From positions 11,163,077-11,227,076 of the forward strand of contig CM033408.1 of assembly GCA_019426215.1 (NCBI GenBank): a stretch of 64,000 bases of DNA. Reading direction: 5' to 3'. The notes under the pieces are model-generated. The model saw nothing but the letters and a program-made list of their open reading frames with translations, had not been told where the DNA came from and ran no database searches. The first letter of the stretch is position 1. Each line of letters begins with the position of its first letter. This document shows, one piece after another, positions 45,766 through 59,926 of this stretch. The position numbers and the translations under genes are program-made. Source of the stretch: Buddleja alternifolia (Eukaryota > Streptophyta > Magnoliopsida > Lamiales > Scrophulariaceae).

Positions 45766-46614
45766 TACTATATGAAACAATAACCTAGGCACCAATAACC
45801 CCATATGGATGCCCACTTGAGGGCTTTGGTCCAACTTTGGTTATTTAATTATTAAATAATTAATATTTATCCAATAAATAAATAAATTAAATAATCAATT
45901 AAATTCATGTTAATATTATAATTAAATTCCCATGAGGAATTAATTAATTCATTAACTTAATTAATTAATAAAATCATCTAAGGATTAATTAATTAATCTC
46001 GATATCCAATACCGAAAGTTCTCTCAAGTCTTTTTCCCATGATTTTCTTTTTGCACTTCCTTTAAACGCGACTCTTTAGGTTCGTCTTAAGAGGCAATTA
46101 GGAGGAAACCAAAAGGATGTGAGTAACACCTAGCCAATCATGTGGCTCACATCGTATCCCAATTGAGAATGAATGAATAGGATCATTCCAAACCATATAC
46201 GCTGTGAATACCGTACGTGTATAAACCTTTTATTCTTATATCCCAGTCAAGTGAGAGTCATGTTTTTAGTCAAACTCACATGACTTGACCATATGCTTAG
46301 CTCATAATGAGTCGAGGTCACTTTATGCTTTGGCCAAAGACTTTTAACCTCACTCATTCATAATTGCATAGGATATTTAGCTCATTCACTTATGAGAGAA
46401 TAAATCCCATTTTTGCTAATCAGTTAACAACGCTACTTGCCCATCAAGTCGCACTTCGAGGTCGATCCCACCAAAGGATGAATTGGATCTAACTACTCTA
46501 ATGACAGACTTGATGTCACAAGTACATCTTCAACTCGATTCTTTAGGTCTAAGGTTCACACGTACCTATCACAACCTATCAGTTTCATCGTTGATTGTCA
46601 GTGGGTGAATACAC
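45402..46614 (-). repeat. Copia-2 3' LTR, first part, copy B
   Basis: It matches 7836-9036. The TA run at the promoter position (about 45730-45763) is clearly longer than in copy A. It ends with the target duplication TACAC at 46610-46614. Confidence 0.87.
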
Positions 46615-48370
46615 TGTTAGGATTATGCTCTCAGATGCCATAGAGGATAGAATGTATAGGGCATATATCTTGTATTGAACTTAAACTCTTCTTAAATAAA
46701 AGGCATTATTGAGTTTTCACTTAATTTTTATCTGCATCTATAAGTTGTGTATAACGTTCTCTACTTCCTATGGGATAGGAAGATTGACACTAGGGAGATC
46801 GATCTTGATTACTAAAATAAGTTCGCAAGTAATATGAAGACTTTAATGGACAAATAAAGACTTCGAATACTTGTACAATCTTAGCTCCGACATGGGAGTG
46901 CCTGTCTGGTATCATAGAATGATAGGAGATTAAGATTCTAGACACGTCAGTGGAACTGATATGTTCGAACACGACTCGCATCGGTTCTGTCACATGGGTT
47001 TTCACTTTGTGACTATCAATGAAGGAACTGATTATGCATAATAGGTATATGTGAACCTTTGACCTGAAGTATCAGGCTGAAGATGCACTTGTGACGTCAA
47101 GTCTATCACTAAACTAGTTAGACCCAATTCACCCTTTGGTCGGGTCAATCTCGAAATGCGGACTTGATGGGCAAGTGGTAATCTTGGCAGATATCTAATA
47201 TGGGATTTGTTCTCTCATAAGTGAATGAGTATGTACCCTATGTACTTATAGATAAATAGAGATCAAAGTCTTGGCCAAAGCAAACAAGACGATTGTGCTT
47301 GGCACTAAATCGATCTCAATGATCTCATATTTATTATGATTTATACACATGGTCAAGTCCAGTGAGTTTGACATAACCATGACTCTCACTTGACTGGGGA
47401 TTGTGAACAAAGGGTTTATACATATACGGTATTTACGATTGGAAGGTTTCAAAATGATCCTATCATTCATTTTTGTTTGGGTTACGAAGTGGGCCACGTG
47501 ACTGGCTAGGTGTTACCCACTTCCTTTGGTTTCCTCTCATTGCCAAACAAAACGAACCTAAGGAGTCGCGCTAAAGGATTGACAAAGAAAAATGAAGAAA
47601 AAGGAATTTCTATTATTTCTTCTGGGAGTTTTAATTTATTGGATAAATTAAATAATTAATTATTCATTAGATGAAATAATTAATTATAATGATAAGATTA
47701 ATTATTAATTAATTTGCTTGTGAAATATATTAATCAATTAATTTATCTAATTAATTTGGTTATTTAATTAATTAATTAATTTATTGGATACAATAAATTA
47801 CTAATTGAAATAAGAAACTAATTAAACAAAACAAATCTCGGGGCTAAATAAGGAGTCCAATTGGACGCCTACTAGGCCTCAATGTGGGGTCTTTGAGAGG
47901 CCACATATTAGGGCTCTTTTGTTTTGACTTGTTCAATAAGTCATGAGGTATATAAGGACTCTTTGACTTAGAACAAGAAAAGAAGAATACACAAGAATAC
48001 ATAACTCTCAAAAGAAAGAAAAATATTCCTCCCCTCCTCTATACCTAGCCGTCAACCATAGAGAAAGAAGAAAGAGGATTTTTCGTTTGTTGATCTGTGC
48101 ATGACGATTTAGAGACGACATATTTTCGTTGTTCGGATCAAGTTCAAGTTTGAAGAATCAAACCAAAGGATTGAAGATTTGGAAGCTTCAATACTTTGAG
48201 TTTGGAGAAGAAGAAGTTTTTCTCCATCATCATATTCATATTAACGAGTAAGTTTTATTCGTTATACGCTTTTAGATTCAATTATGCGAATTAGAGTACC
48301 AGTTGGGTTTTCGTCTTAATTTTTGAAATCCCTTCCACTGCGTTTATGCTTTTTCGAATGAAACCCAATA
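46615..48370 (+). repeat. Copia-1 5' LTR, copy B
   Basis: 1756 bp, same ends as in copy A (CCCAATA). It lacks about 20 bases near 46757 that are present in copy A. TATA box at 47949-47955. Confidence 0.9.
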
Positions 48371-48371
48371 G

Positions 48372-48384
48372 TGGTATCAGAGCC
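48372..48384 (+). other. primer-binding site of Copia-1, copy B
   Basis: TGGTATCAGAGCC, one base after the LTR end. Confidence 0.92.
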
Positions 48385-50554
48385 AGGTTCTCTGATTTGC
48401 ATATTTGATCTTGTTTACGTCATTTAAGAACTGCATGTTATGTGTTTTTGAAGCATGTTTGTATGTTTTTCTTAAATCTGCGTTTTATGGTTTTTCACCT
48501 AGTTTTTTGATTTTTAATTATTGTAAATCTAGGGATATTTGATGATATTGAAAATTGAAAAATACCGAGGAAAAACGGGGCTCGAAAGCCCCGAGAAAAA
48601 TGCGCACAGCAGCGCTCGCGCGCTGTTTAGCGCAACCAGTCCGTTCGGCCCGGCCCTGCCCTGCCCAGTCACGGCCCGTCGAGTCGTGACCGTGGCCCGA
48701 CGGGTCGTGGGTTTGGAAACCCAATTCGTTGATCCGGGTCATGGATTCGGGTTGTAAAACGGGCTATGTTTGGGTCGAAATTGTTTCTTGAATTTTGGGT
48801 GATTTTAATTAATTGGGTTGATCAAAAGGATGATGACCCGAATAATTTAAATCAAGCCCAATTGAAAAGTATCCAATTTCGATTTGTTAATTAATTTGGA
48901 CTTAATCTAATTAAATCTAAATGGGCCAATTAAATTGGTGATTTGAACTTAAATTAAATTTAGCCCAATAAGAAATTAATAAACGTGAATGTTGTTCTAA
49001 TTAATTATTTTGAGCCCAATTAAATTGAATCCAAGTGGACCAAAAGGATGGTGACTTGGGTTTGATGAAATCGAGCCCAATGAGATTAATTGGAATATAA
49101 TATTTAACTAGAACTAATTAATTATTTTTCTTGGAGATCAATAATGATTTATGGATTAAATATTATTATTTTTTCCTTGACTTGGAAATTACTTCATTTT
49201 GAATAAGAAATATAAATTATTTTCTTAGCGATTAATAAATAATTCTTTGATCAAATAAAAGTATTTTCAATTTTTGATGGCTTTAAATCATAATAAAATA
49301 AAATATAGAATTCCATATTTTATGTGTTCATATTATTTTAATTAAAGGTAGATGCACTTAATTCTTAATTTTGTACATCTAAGTCATCTAGTTGGACTAG
49401 AATGATTTTAATTGAAATAGTGAATATGTGAAATCATAAGGAATTTTATAAAGGACTTTTTAGTTGGACTAAAATTTTAATAATCAACATAAGTGATTTA
49501 ATATTGCGAGCATGTATTAAATGTTGCGATTATGTATTAATTGATGCGAGCATGTCTTATGTGATTAAAACACTAATCATGGACTTAGGATTATATGTTT
49601 TACCTTTAATTTTATGGGTTATCAAATTTGAAGCTATTTATTATATTCTTAGAAATAATGCATGAGTTGTTTTAGGAATCGAGATAAAATAGTTCACAGT
49701 TGATAAAGTCAAAAGGCCCATGAATGTTTAATAGGTTTAATCTATGCCTTTTGTGATGACCCATTGGCTCGGGCCCTCTAGTAAAAGTCCATGATCAAGT
49801 GATGAATTTATTTATTCATTTATTTAAATTCTATGTTTATTTATATTGAAAGGCATGATTATTAGTAGTATTTTTATGCATGATCAATATAGAATAAAGC
49901 GCTATATAAACTGAATAATGTGCAAAGTGAGACCAAAATCTTTTGACAAATTCAATTCTCCCAAATAAATTATACCGAGTTAGAAAAGGATGTTAGACAT
50001 CCTCACCCTCCACTAAGCTTTCTAAAATTAGAATTACTATAAATGTGTAATGCTTCCCAGTTATGGCGGTTATACATTTAGAAATAATTTAAAATTTTGT
50101 AAAGTGCATGCAAATGCCTTAATCGAAACATATTTCACCCCAGAAACCTGTTTAGTTGCAAGGTGAAATTCAAATGCTAGATTATAGGAGTTCGTGGGAT
50201 AAACTCGGGTAGTTCACGAACCTAGAAATTGAATGGGTTGCGGTTTGGTGAACTATGGGGAAACGTATTGAAACATTTATTGGATAAATTGATATTAAAT
50301 ATCACTTCAAATAATTAATGGGCCAGAAACCGGTTAGGTTGCAACCTATTTAATTAATTGAGGACCTCAATACCTGTTGTGGAAGCGATGCCAATGATGT
50401 TTCCCGATTTTCACATGGGAGTGTGGGATTCGAAAAATGCAGAGGGAGCCAAGAATAATTTTAAGTCCTTAATTTTTCTTGGTTAAGTCAAAACAAGTAA
50501 TCTGATAAATCTGGTTTATTTCTGCAGTCAATTTCTCATTTATCTCTCTCAAAC
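48385..50554 (+). other. untranslated leader of Copia-1, copy B
   Basis: 2.2 kb with the same GC-rich patch (about 48575-48735, shortened by a small deletion) and the hairpin module at its end. No gene. Confidence 0.8.
49760..50350 (+). promoter_or_regulatory. five-hairpin RNA module in the Copia-1 leader, copy B
   Basis: All arms listed for copy A are unchanged here, including ATTTCACC/GGTGAAAT, TAGTTCAC/GTGAACTA and AATGGG/CCTATT. Confidence 0.72.
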
Positions 50555-53500
50555 ATGACAAACCCATTTTTAATTCTACTCGAAAAGAATACTCTGACTG
50601 GACCCAATTATGTGGACTGGCTTAGAAATTTTAGGATTGTCCTCAATATGGAATCACTGGGATACGTCTTGGGCGGCTCCTACTTGAACACGTGCCAATG
50701 AGGAAGAGGTCCAAGCCCATGAAAAATGGGTTAAGGACGACCTCTGGGTGAGAGGATACATGGTGGGATCTATGACTAATGATCTTCAAAGGTCACATGA
50801 TAAGATGCCCACTGCAAGAGCTATCCTAGCTCACCTGGTAGAGCTCTATGGAGAGCATAGTCGAACTGCATGATATGAGATATCGAAAGAGCTCTTCGGA
50901 GCCAAGATGAAAGAAAGCGAGAAGGTTGGTGATCATGTCCTCAAAATGATTTCGAGGATCGAGAAATTGGAAGCTCTCGAATTCACCATGAATGCCACCT
51001 TTCAAACTGACTTAATCTTACAGTCTCTTCCTGATTCCTTTACCCAATTTGTGGTTAACTTTAACTGCAATGAGATAGAGTGCAATTTAGCTGGGCTAAT
51101 GAACAAGTTGGTTACTACACAATCTCAAATGAAACCAAAGGGAAAGGAAACTACCTTGGTCATCTCTTCTGGACCCAAAAAGTCTAAGAAGAAGAACAAC
51201 AAGAAAAAGTCTGGCGAGCTTGGAGCTCAAGGGGGTACCAAGAAGGGTAAGGGAAAGGCTCAAGGGTTTTACAAGAGCAAAGGACCTAAGAAAACGGATA
51301 GATGTTTCGAGTGCGGTGAGCTTGGCCACTAGAAGAGAAACTGTCCCAAATTAGGCATAGGCGCACAAGATATGGAACTATTAGTTTTTTAAACTAACTG
51401 TTCTATGACCGTATTTTCTACTTCATGGATTTTGGACCCTAGTGCCCATGTTTGTTGTTTGGATCAGAATCTATAGAGAAGTAGAAAGTTGGGCCGAGAA
51501 GAAGTGATGGTCAAAGTAGGCAGCGGGGAAAGCGTCGCAGCTACTAGGATTGGATCTACTTCTCTTTATTTGAATTCTGGACATTTACTATTTTTAGATT
51601 TGGTTTTGCCCAAGGGGCTTAAGAACATTGTATCTATTCCTATCTTAGTTAAGATTGGATATACATTTCATTTTTCTAAATTAAATTGCGACATTTATTA
51701 TGGAAATAAATTAGTTGGCAATGCATGTTTAGTTAATGGATTGTATTATTTAAATGTCCGTAATTCATCTGATGTTAATGTTGTAACACGTAAATGTGGT
51801 AGGCAAGAAACTAACTTAAGACTCAAGTGGCATCTTAGACTACGCTATGCCAGAGAGCACAAGATCCACAAAATGGAAAAAGATGGGCTTTTAAGCTCAC
51901 TAGGGTCGGACCCTATTCCTACATGTGAATCATGTCTCTTAGGAAAGATGGCTCGATCCCCCTTCACAGGGACTTTTGAAAGGGCTACGCAAGTCTTAGG
52001 ATTAGTGCATACCGACGTCTGCGGACCATTTGGAGAAATGGCTCGTGGAGGTTTCTACTACTTCATCACTTTCACTGACGACCATTCAAGATTTGGTCTA
52101 GTGTATCTGATGAAGCAAAAATCTGAATCCTTTGAAAGATTCAAAGAGTTCAAGGCCTTAGTAGAAAATCAAACTGGGCAAAATAAAAAATCTCTACGAT
52201 CGGATCGTGGAGGAGAATATATGAGTGCCGAGTTTGATGAATTCCTAAGACAACAAAGAATAATGTTACAACTAACACCACCAGCAACTCCTCAACTGAA
52301 TGGAGTAGCCGAGCGAAGGAATCGAACATTGTTGGACATGGTTCGTTCCATGCTTAGTTACACTAATTTACCCATTTTGTTGTGGGGATACGCGCTCCTT
52401 ACCGCTGCTCATGTTTTGAACAGATGTTCCTCCAAATCCATTCCTAAAACTCCGCATGAGATGTGGAATAATAGAAAATCGAGTCTTAATCATATTAAAA
52501 TTTGGGGATGCCCCGCTTATGTCAAGAAGACTAAAGTGGAGAAATTGGAGGCAAGATCCCTAATGGGACGTTTCATTGGTTATCCTGAAGACTCCATGGG
52601 ATTCTTCTTTTACTTGCATGATGATCAAAGAATCATCGTCGCCCTACAAGCTCACTTCCTTGAGGATGAGTTCATCTTGGAAGGGGGCAAAGGTAGGAAA
52701 ATTGTTCTAGAAGAACAAAATGAAACTCCCTCAAATACATCTGTTCAAGAACCGAGGCCTGAACCCATAGTAGCACAACCACCACGTAGATCTGGTAAAA
52801 TACCGCAAGAACCGGAGAGGTATGGGTATCTACTGCAGGTGGAGCGAGAGCTTTACACTGTAGTACAAGAAGGTCATGAAGATGATCCTTGTACCTATGA
52901 TCAAGCGATGGTGGATGTCGATGCTTCAAGATGGCGAGAAGCCATGGAAACAAAAATGGACTCTATGCAATCGAACCATGTCTAGGCTTTGGTAGATCAT
53001 CCTGAAGGTATAAAACCTATAGGATGTAAGTGGATCTACAAAAGAAAGATAGGTAGCAATGGCAAGGTTGACACCTTTAAAGCCAGGCTCGTAGCGAAAG
53101 GGTATAGTCAAAGAGAAGGAATTGACTATCAAGAAACCTTTTAGCCCGTGGCTACGATAAAGTCCATACGAACTTTGTTATCCATAGCTACATACTTAGA
53201 TTATGAGATATGGCAAATGGATGTCAAAACGGTCTTTCTAAATGGATTTCTCGAGGAGGATATCTATATAGAATAGCCAAAGGGTTTTGTGTCCGAGTTC
53301 GATATCCATAAAGTATGTAAACTTGAGAGGTCCATTTATGGTCTCAAGCAAGCATCTAGAAGCTGGAATCTCCGTTTTGATGAAGAAGTTAAGGGATATG
53401 GCTTCATCAAGAACGAAGATGAACCATGTGTCTACAAGAAGACTAGTGGGAGCAAACTCTCGTTCTTAGTACTATATGTGGATGACATTCTACTTATAGG

Positions 53501-54464
53501 AAATGACGTAGGAATGCTCACCGCTGTCAAGAAATGGCTTTCGAGTACGTTTTCCATGAAAGACTTGGGAGAAGCCACATACATTCTAGGAATTCGTATC
53601 TACAGGGATATAACAAATAGAATGATAGGCCTCTCTCAGGCCCTTTACTTAGAAAAGGTCCTAAAGAGGTTTAGGATGGACAACTCTAAGAAAGGGTTTC
53701 TTCCCATAAGGCATGGAGTACACTTATATATCCAAGTCTATGTGTCCTCAAAGTGAGAAAGATAGACAAGAGATGAGTAATGTACCCTATGCTTCTGCAG
53801 TTCGTAGCCTGATGTATGCAATGCTGTGTACTAGACCCGACATTGCCTATGCTATGAGCGTGGTGAGTCGATTTCAGGCAAACCCGGGAAAGGAACATTG
53901 GATAGCTATAAAGAATATCCTAAAGTATCTGAAAAGAACTAAGGATATGATTCTCATCTATGGAGGTGGAGACTTGAAGATGGAAGGTTATTTTGATTCA
54001 GACTTTCAGTCTGATGTTGATGACCAAAAATCCACTTCAGGGTTTTTTTTACTCTCAATGGTGGAGCGGTGTCTTGGAAAATCTCCAAGCAAAGCACAAC
54101 CGCTGATTCCACCACTGAAGCAGAGTATGTAGCAGCCTCAGAGGCAGCGAAAGAATCTGTTTGGATGAGAAAGTTTCTTGGAGAACTTGGAACGGTCCCT
54201 AGTGCTCAGCTCCTGTTGCCACTTTATTATGATAACAATGGAGCGATAGCTCAAGCCAAGGAACCGAGGTCTCATAACAAGTCCAAACATATTGAGAGAA
54301 GATTTCACATCATCAGGGAGATCGTCGGCAGAGGAGAGATAGCAGTGCAGAAAATAGCCTCAGCTGACAATATAGCTGACCTGTTCACCAAACCACTACC
54401 TCAGGCTGTTTTGGACCAACACTTGGAAAGGATAGGTATTAGATACCACAATGAGTGGCATTAA
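50555..54464 (+). pseudogene. Copia-1 gag-pol polyprotein, copy B, broken
   Basis: Same gene as 12977-16881 and slightly better kept. A frame of 498 codons (51489-52985) runs unbroken from the protease flank through the integrase zinc region, HTDVCGP, SDRGGEY and GVAERRN to the polymerase boundary. In the zinc-binding segment the second His is missing (RLRYA where Copia-2 has RLGHA). YVDD is near 53478, and RNase H ends at 54464. Shared with copy A: stops in gag, knuckle, pre-polymerase and polymerase, and shifts near 53725 and 54045. Absent here: the copy A stops at 13215 and 14734 and its run-length frameshift near 14541. Confidence 0.93.
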
Positions 54465-54479
54465 GTGAAAATGGGAGAT

Positions 54480-56259
54480 TGTTAGGATTATGCCCTCAGA
54501 TGCTATAGAGGATAAAATGTATAAGGCATATATCTTGTATCGAACTTAAACTCTTCTTAAATAAAAGGCATTATTGAGTTTTCACTTAATTCTTATCTGC
54601 ATCTATAAGTTGTGTAAAACGTTTTGTCCATGTTTTCAGTGCGATCCCTCTACTTCCTATGGGATAGGAAGATTGGCACTAGAGAGATCGATCTTGATTA
54701 TTAAAATAAGTTCGCAAGTAATATGAAGTCTTTAATGGACAAATAAAGACTTCGAATACTTTGACAATCCTAGCTCCAACATGGGAGTGCCTGTCTAGCA
54801 TCATGGGATGATAGGAGATTAAGATTGTAGACACGTCAGTGGAACTGATATGTTCGAACGCGACTCGCATCTGTTCTGTCACATGGGTTTTCACTCTGTG
54901 ACTGTCAATGACGGAACTGATTATGCGTAATAGGTATATGTGAACCTTTGACTTGAAGTATCAGGTTGAAGATGCACTTGTGATGCCAAGTCTTTCACTA
55001 GAGTAGTTAGACCCAATTCACCCTTTGGTGGGGTCAACCTCGAAATGCGGACTTGATGGGCAAGTGGTAATCTTAGCAAATATCTAGTATGTGATTTGTT
55101 CTCTCATATGTGAATGAGTATGTACCCTATGTAATTATAGATAAATAGAGATCAAAATCTTGGCCAAAGCAAACGAGACGACTGTGCATGGCACTAAATT
55201 GATCTCAATGATCTCATATTTATTATGATTTATACACATGGTCAAGTCCAGTGAGTTTGACATAACCATGACTCTTACTTGACTGGGGATTGTGAACAAA
55301 GGGTTTATACATATACGGTATTTACGGTTGGAAGGTTTCAGAATGATCCTATCATTCGTTTGCGTTTGGGTTACGAAGTGGGCCACGTGACTGGCTAGGT
55401 GTTACCCACTTCCTTTGGTTTCCTCTCATTGCCAAACGAAACGAACCTAAGGAGTCGCGCTAAAGGATTGACAAAGAAAAATGAAGAAAAAGGAATTTCT
55501 ATTATTTCTTCTGGGAGTTTTAATTTATTGGATAAATTAAATAATTAATTATTCATTAGATGAAATAATTAATTATAATGATAACATTAATTATTAATTA
55601 ATCTTCTTGTGAAAGATATTAATGAATTAATTTATCTAACTAATTTGGTTATTTAATTAATTAATTTATTTATTTGATTCAATAAACTATTAATTGAAAT
55701 AAGAAATTAATTAAACAAAATAAATCTCGGGGCTAAATAAGGAGTCCAATTGGACACCTACTAGGCCTTAATGTGGCGTCTTTGAGAGGCCACATATTAG
55801 GGCTATTTTGTTTTGACTTGTTCAATAAGTCATGAGGTATATAAGGACTCTTTGACTTAGAACAAGAAAAGAAGAATACACAAGAATACATAACTCTCAA
55901 AAGAAAGAAAAATATTCCTCCCCTCCTCTATACCTAGCTGTCAACCATAGAGAAAGAAGAAAGGGGATTTTTCGTTTGTTGATCCGTGCGTGACGATTTA
56001 GAGACGACGTATTTTCGTTGTTCGGATCAAGTTCAAGTTTGAAGAATCAAACCAAAGGATTGAAGATTTGGAAGCATCAATATTTCGAGTTTGGAGAAGA
56101 AGAAGTTTTTCTCCATCATCATATTCATCTTAATGAGTAAGTTTTATTCGTTATATGCTTTTAGATTCAATTATGCGAATTAGAGTACCAATTGGGTTTT
56201 CGTTTTAATTTTTGAAATCCCTTCCATTGCGTTTATGCCTTTTCGAACGAAACCCAACA
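54480..56259 (+). repeat. Copia-1 3' LTR, copy B
   Basis: 1780 bp from TGTTAGGATTATGCCC to AACCCAACA, preceded by an AAAATGGGAGAT polypurine tract. Confidence 0.92.
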
Positions 56260-56679
56260 TACCCATGAGATGAAACTGATGCGAGCCATTTTCGAACATA
56301 TTAGTCTAACTTATATGTCCATGACATAAGTTCCCACTATTATTCCCATAGTGTTCGACTGACACTTTCTCTGTCGAAACTTATATCATACAAGTCCTTG
56401 TTCTGTATTGATGTCCAGTCAAATACTTTCTTAGACTTGCGAACCTTATTTGGAGAATAAGGATCAAATCCTTCTAGTGCCATTCTTCCTATCCTATAGG
56501 AAGTAGAAGGTTTGCCTTATAATCAAGGACTTTACGTTGTTTATTGACACCTTACAAATGCCTATAAGAAAACAACAAGATAATGCCTTATATATAATAA
56601 AGGGATATTTTTCAGTTACAAGTTAATGCCTATATCTAATCTATCCTCTTTATGGCATTTGAGGGCATACACTCTAACA
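56260..56679 (-). repeat. Copia-2 3' LTR, second part, copy B
   Basis: Continuation of 45402-46614 after Copia-1, ending CTCTAACA. The adjoining ATCTCCCACTTG is the polypurine tract. Confidence 0.87.
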
Positions 56680-59285
56680 ATCTCCCACTTGCACTCAATG
56701 CCATTTGCTATGGTATTTAATACTCATCCCTTCGAGATGTTTTTCTAGCACCACCTGTGCCAATGGCTTGGTCAATGGATCAGCGACATTGTCAGCTGAG
56801 GCTATTTTCTGAACAGATATTTCTCCTCCTGCAACGATCTCTCTTATGATGTGATATCTCCTCTCGATGTGTTTGGACTTGTTGTGAGACGTAGGTTCCT
56901 TTGCTTGCGCTATTGCTCCGGTGTTGTCACAATAAAGTGGCAACGAGAGCTTTATGCTAGGAACCACTTGAAGTTCTTCTATGAACTTCCTTATCCAAAT
57001 AGCCTCTTTAGCTGGCTCAGAGGCAGCTATGTATTCAACCTCTGTAGTGGAGTCCGCGGTTGTGCTTTGCTTGGAACTTTTCCAAGTTACCGCCCCACTA
57101 TTGAGGGTGAATACGAATCCTGAGGTGGATTTTCGGTCATCGACATCAGATTGAAAATCCAAATCAGTTTACCCGTCCACTCTCAGGCTTCCACTCCCAT
57201 AGATGAGAATCATATCCTTGGTTCTCTTCAGATACTTTAGGATATTCTTCACAGCTATCCAATGCTCCTTCCCTGGGTTTGCTTGAAATTGACTAACAAC
57301 GCTTACCGAGTAAGCAATGTCAGGTCCAGTACACAACATTGCATACATCAGGCTACCCACTGCTGATGCATAGGGTACAGTGCTCATTTTCTTTCTATAT
57401 TCCTCACTTTGAGGACACATAGATTTTGAGAGATGTATCCCATGCCTCATTGGCAGGAACCCTTTCTTAGAATCCTGCATCCTATATCTCTTTAGGACCT
57501 TTTCTAAGTAAAGGGCTTGAGAGAGCCCTATCATTCTATGTGTTCGATCTCTGTAGATTCGAATCCCTAGAATATAAGTTGCCTCTCCCAAGTCTTTCAT
57601 GGAGAAAGTACTCGAAAGCTACTTCTTTACAGTGGTGAGCATTTCTATATCGTTCCCTACGAGTAATATGTCATCTACATATAACACAAGGAATGTTATC
57701 TTGCTCCCACTAAATTTTAATAAATACATGGCTCATCTTCGTTCTTGATGAAGTCAAATCCTTTGACAGCCTCATCAAAATGTAGATTCCAGCTACGGGA
57801 TGGTTGCTTGAGTCCATTAATAGATCTCTCAAGCTTACGCACCTTATGAGTATGCTCCTCGGATACAAAACCTTTAGGCTATTCCATATAGATGTCCTCT
57901 TCTAGGAATCCATTTAGGAAAGCAGTTTTGACATCCATTTGCCATATTTCATAGTCTAGGTGTGTGGCTATTGCAAGTAGAATCCTTATTGATTTTATCA
58001 TAGCCACTGGCGAAAAGGTTTCTTGGCAGTCAATTCCTTCTTTTTGACTATACCCTTTCGCCACTAGCCTGACTTTGTAGGTGTCAACCTTGCCATCAAC
58101 ACCAATCTTTCTCTTGTAGATCCATTTGCACCCGATTGGTTTTACCCCTTCAGGTTGGTCCACAGGTTTCCAGACTTGGTTTGCATGCATCGAATCGATC
58201 TCAGCTTGCATAGCTTCACACCATCTAGTAGCATCCACATCCACCATTGCTTGATCAAAAGTGGACGGAACATCTCCATGATCTTCCTCTAATACAGAAT
58301 GAAGATCCAACTCTCTCTATACTAGATATCCGTACCTCTCAGGCGGTTGAGGTACTCTAATTGATCTTCATGGTTGTGGTTGTGTTACAGAAGGTTCGGT
58401 TCTCACTTCCCGTGTAGATGTATCCACTGGAGTCTCATTTTGTTCTTCTAAAACAATCTTTCTACCCGCTCCTCCTTCTTGAATGAACTCATCTTGAAGA
58501 AAGTGGGCTTGTAAAGCTACAATGATCCTTTGATCATCGTGCAGGTAAAAGAGGTATCCCATTGAATCTTCAGGATATCCAACGAAATGTCCCTTCAAGA
58601 ATCTAGCCTCCAACTTGTCCACTTTTGTCTTTTTGACATAAGCCGGACATCCCCAAATCTTGATGTGATTAAGACTTGGTTTCCTATTCCTCCATATCTC
58701 ATAGGGAGTCATAGGAACAGACTTGGACGGACATCTATTTAAAATGTGTACAGCTGTAAGCAGCGCATGACCCCACAGTGAAATGGGTAAGTCAGTGTAG
58801 CTGAGCATGGAGTGAACCATGTCCAACAGGGTTCGATTCCTTCTCTCTGCTACTCCATGTAACTGTGGTGTCGCTGGAGGTGTGAGCTGTAATACTATAT
58901 CATTCTCTCTGAGGTATACATCAAACTCGTCGCTCATATATTCTCCTCCTCGATCCAATCGAAGGGTTTTTATATGTTGACTAGTTTGATTTTCCACTAA
59001 AGCCTTGAATTTCTTGAACTTTTCAATGGATTCAGACTTATGCCTCATCATGTACACTAGACCATATCTTGAATGGTCATCAGTGAAGGTGATGAAGTAA
59101 AGGAAACCTCCTCGTGCCATTTCTCCAAATGGACCACAAACATCAGTGTGCACTATGCCTAAGATTTGTGAGGCTCTTTCAAATCTTAATGGACCAATTA
59201 GTAAGATAGGAATCCAATCCTAATGGACCAATTGGTCCATCTTTCCCCATTTTGTGAATTTTATGTTTGCCGGCATGGCCTAGTC
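56680..59285 (-). pseudogene. Copia-2 integrase, reverse transcriptase and RNase H, copy B
   Basis: Counterpart of 19084-21688. The RNase H frame is 56695-57162 and the polymerase palm is at 57169-57720, with a shift near YVDD caused by changes at about 57712-57725. The polymerase N-part is 57879-58310 (143 codons, longer than in copy A). The integrase runs unbroken for 261 codons at 58368-59153, with HTDVCGP, the DRGGEY region and GVAERRN. Cut at 59285 by the CACTA element. Confidence 0.92.
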
Positions 59286-59926
59286 TAACACTACTACAGA
59301 AATGACCTATTACAGCTATTTTTTTTTTACCTATTACAGCAGTTATTTTTTACCTATTACAGCGGTTTTAACCGCTGTAATAGGTATCGCTGTAATTGGT
59401 TAGACCAATTGCAGCGGTTTTTGAACTGCTGTAATTGGTCAACCTATTATAGCGGTTTTTTGAAAAACCCTTATAATAGGTTAAACCTGTCATAGCGGTT
59501 TTTCAAAAAACCGCTATAATAGGTAACCTGTTATAGCGGTTTTTCACAAAACTGCTATAACAGGTTACCTATTATAGCGACTTTTTGAAAAACCGCTATA
59601 ATAGGTGTATTTTTTATTTATTTTTTATTTTTTTTCTTGCTGTACTATACAAAATTTATTGTAACCAGGTTCCCACAAGCTCAAAATTCAACACACTAAC
59701 ACAACAAACCATAAAATCAATTCAACAGAAACAACAAACGTGAAACCCAAAATTAACTTCACCAAATTAAATGATCATCCCTAACAACAAAAACCAACAA
59801 ATGTATTGTTCCAATTCGCATAATCTCCAACAAATCAAATTTTACGTATAATCTCCAACAACTGATAACGAGTTTACAATCAATTAAATACAACAAATCA
59901 AATCAAATTTTACAACAATTTTCAAC

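Larger units (their letters stand above)
46615..56259 (+). mobile_element. Copia-1 LTR retrotransposon, copy B
   Basis: Counterpart of 9037-18665 at the same site, with flanks TACAC (46610-46614) and TACCC (56260-56264). 5' LTR 46615-48370, primer site 48372-48384, leader to 50554, gag-pol 50555-54464, 3' LTR 54480-56259. Confidence 0.92.
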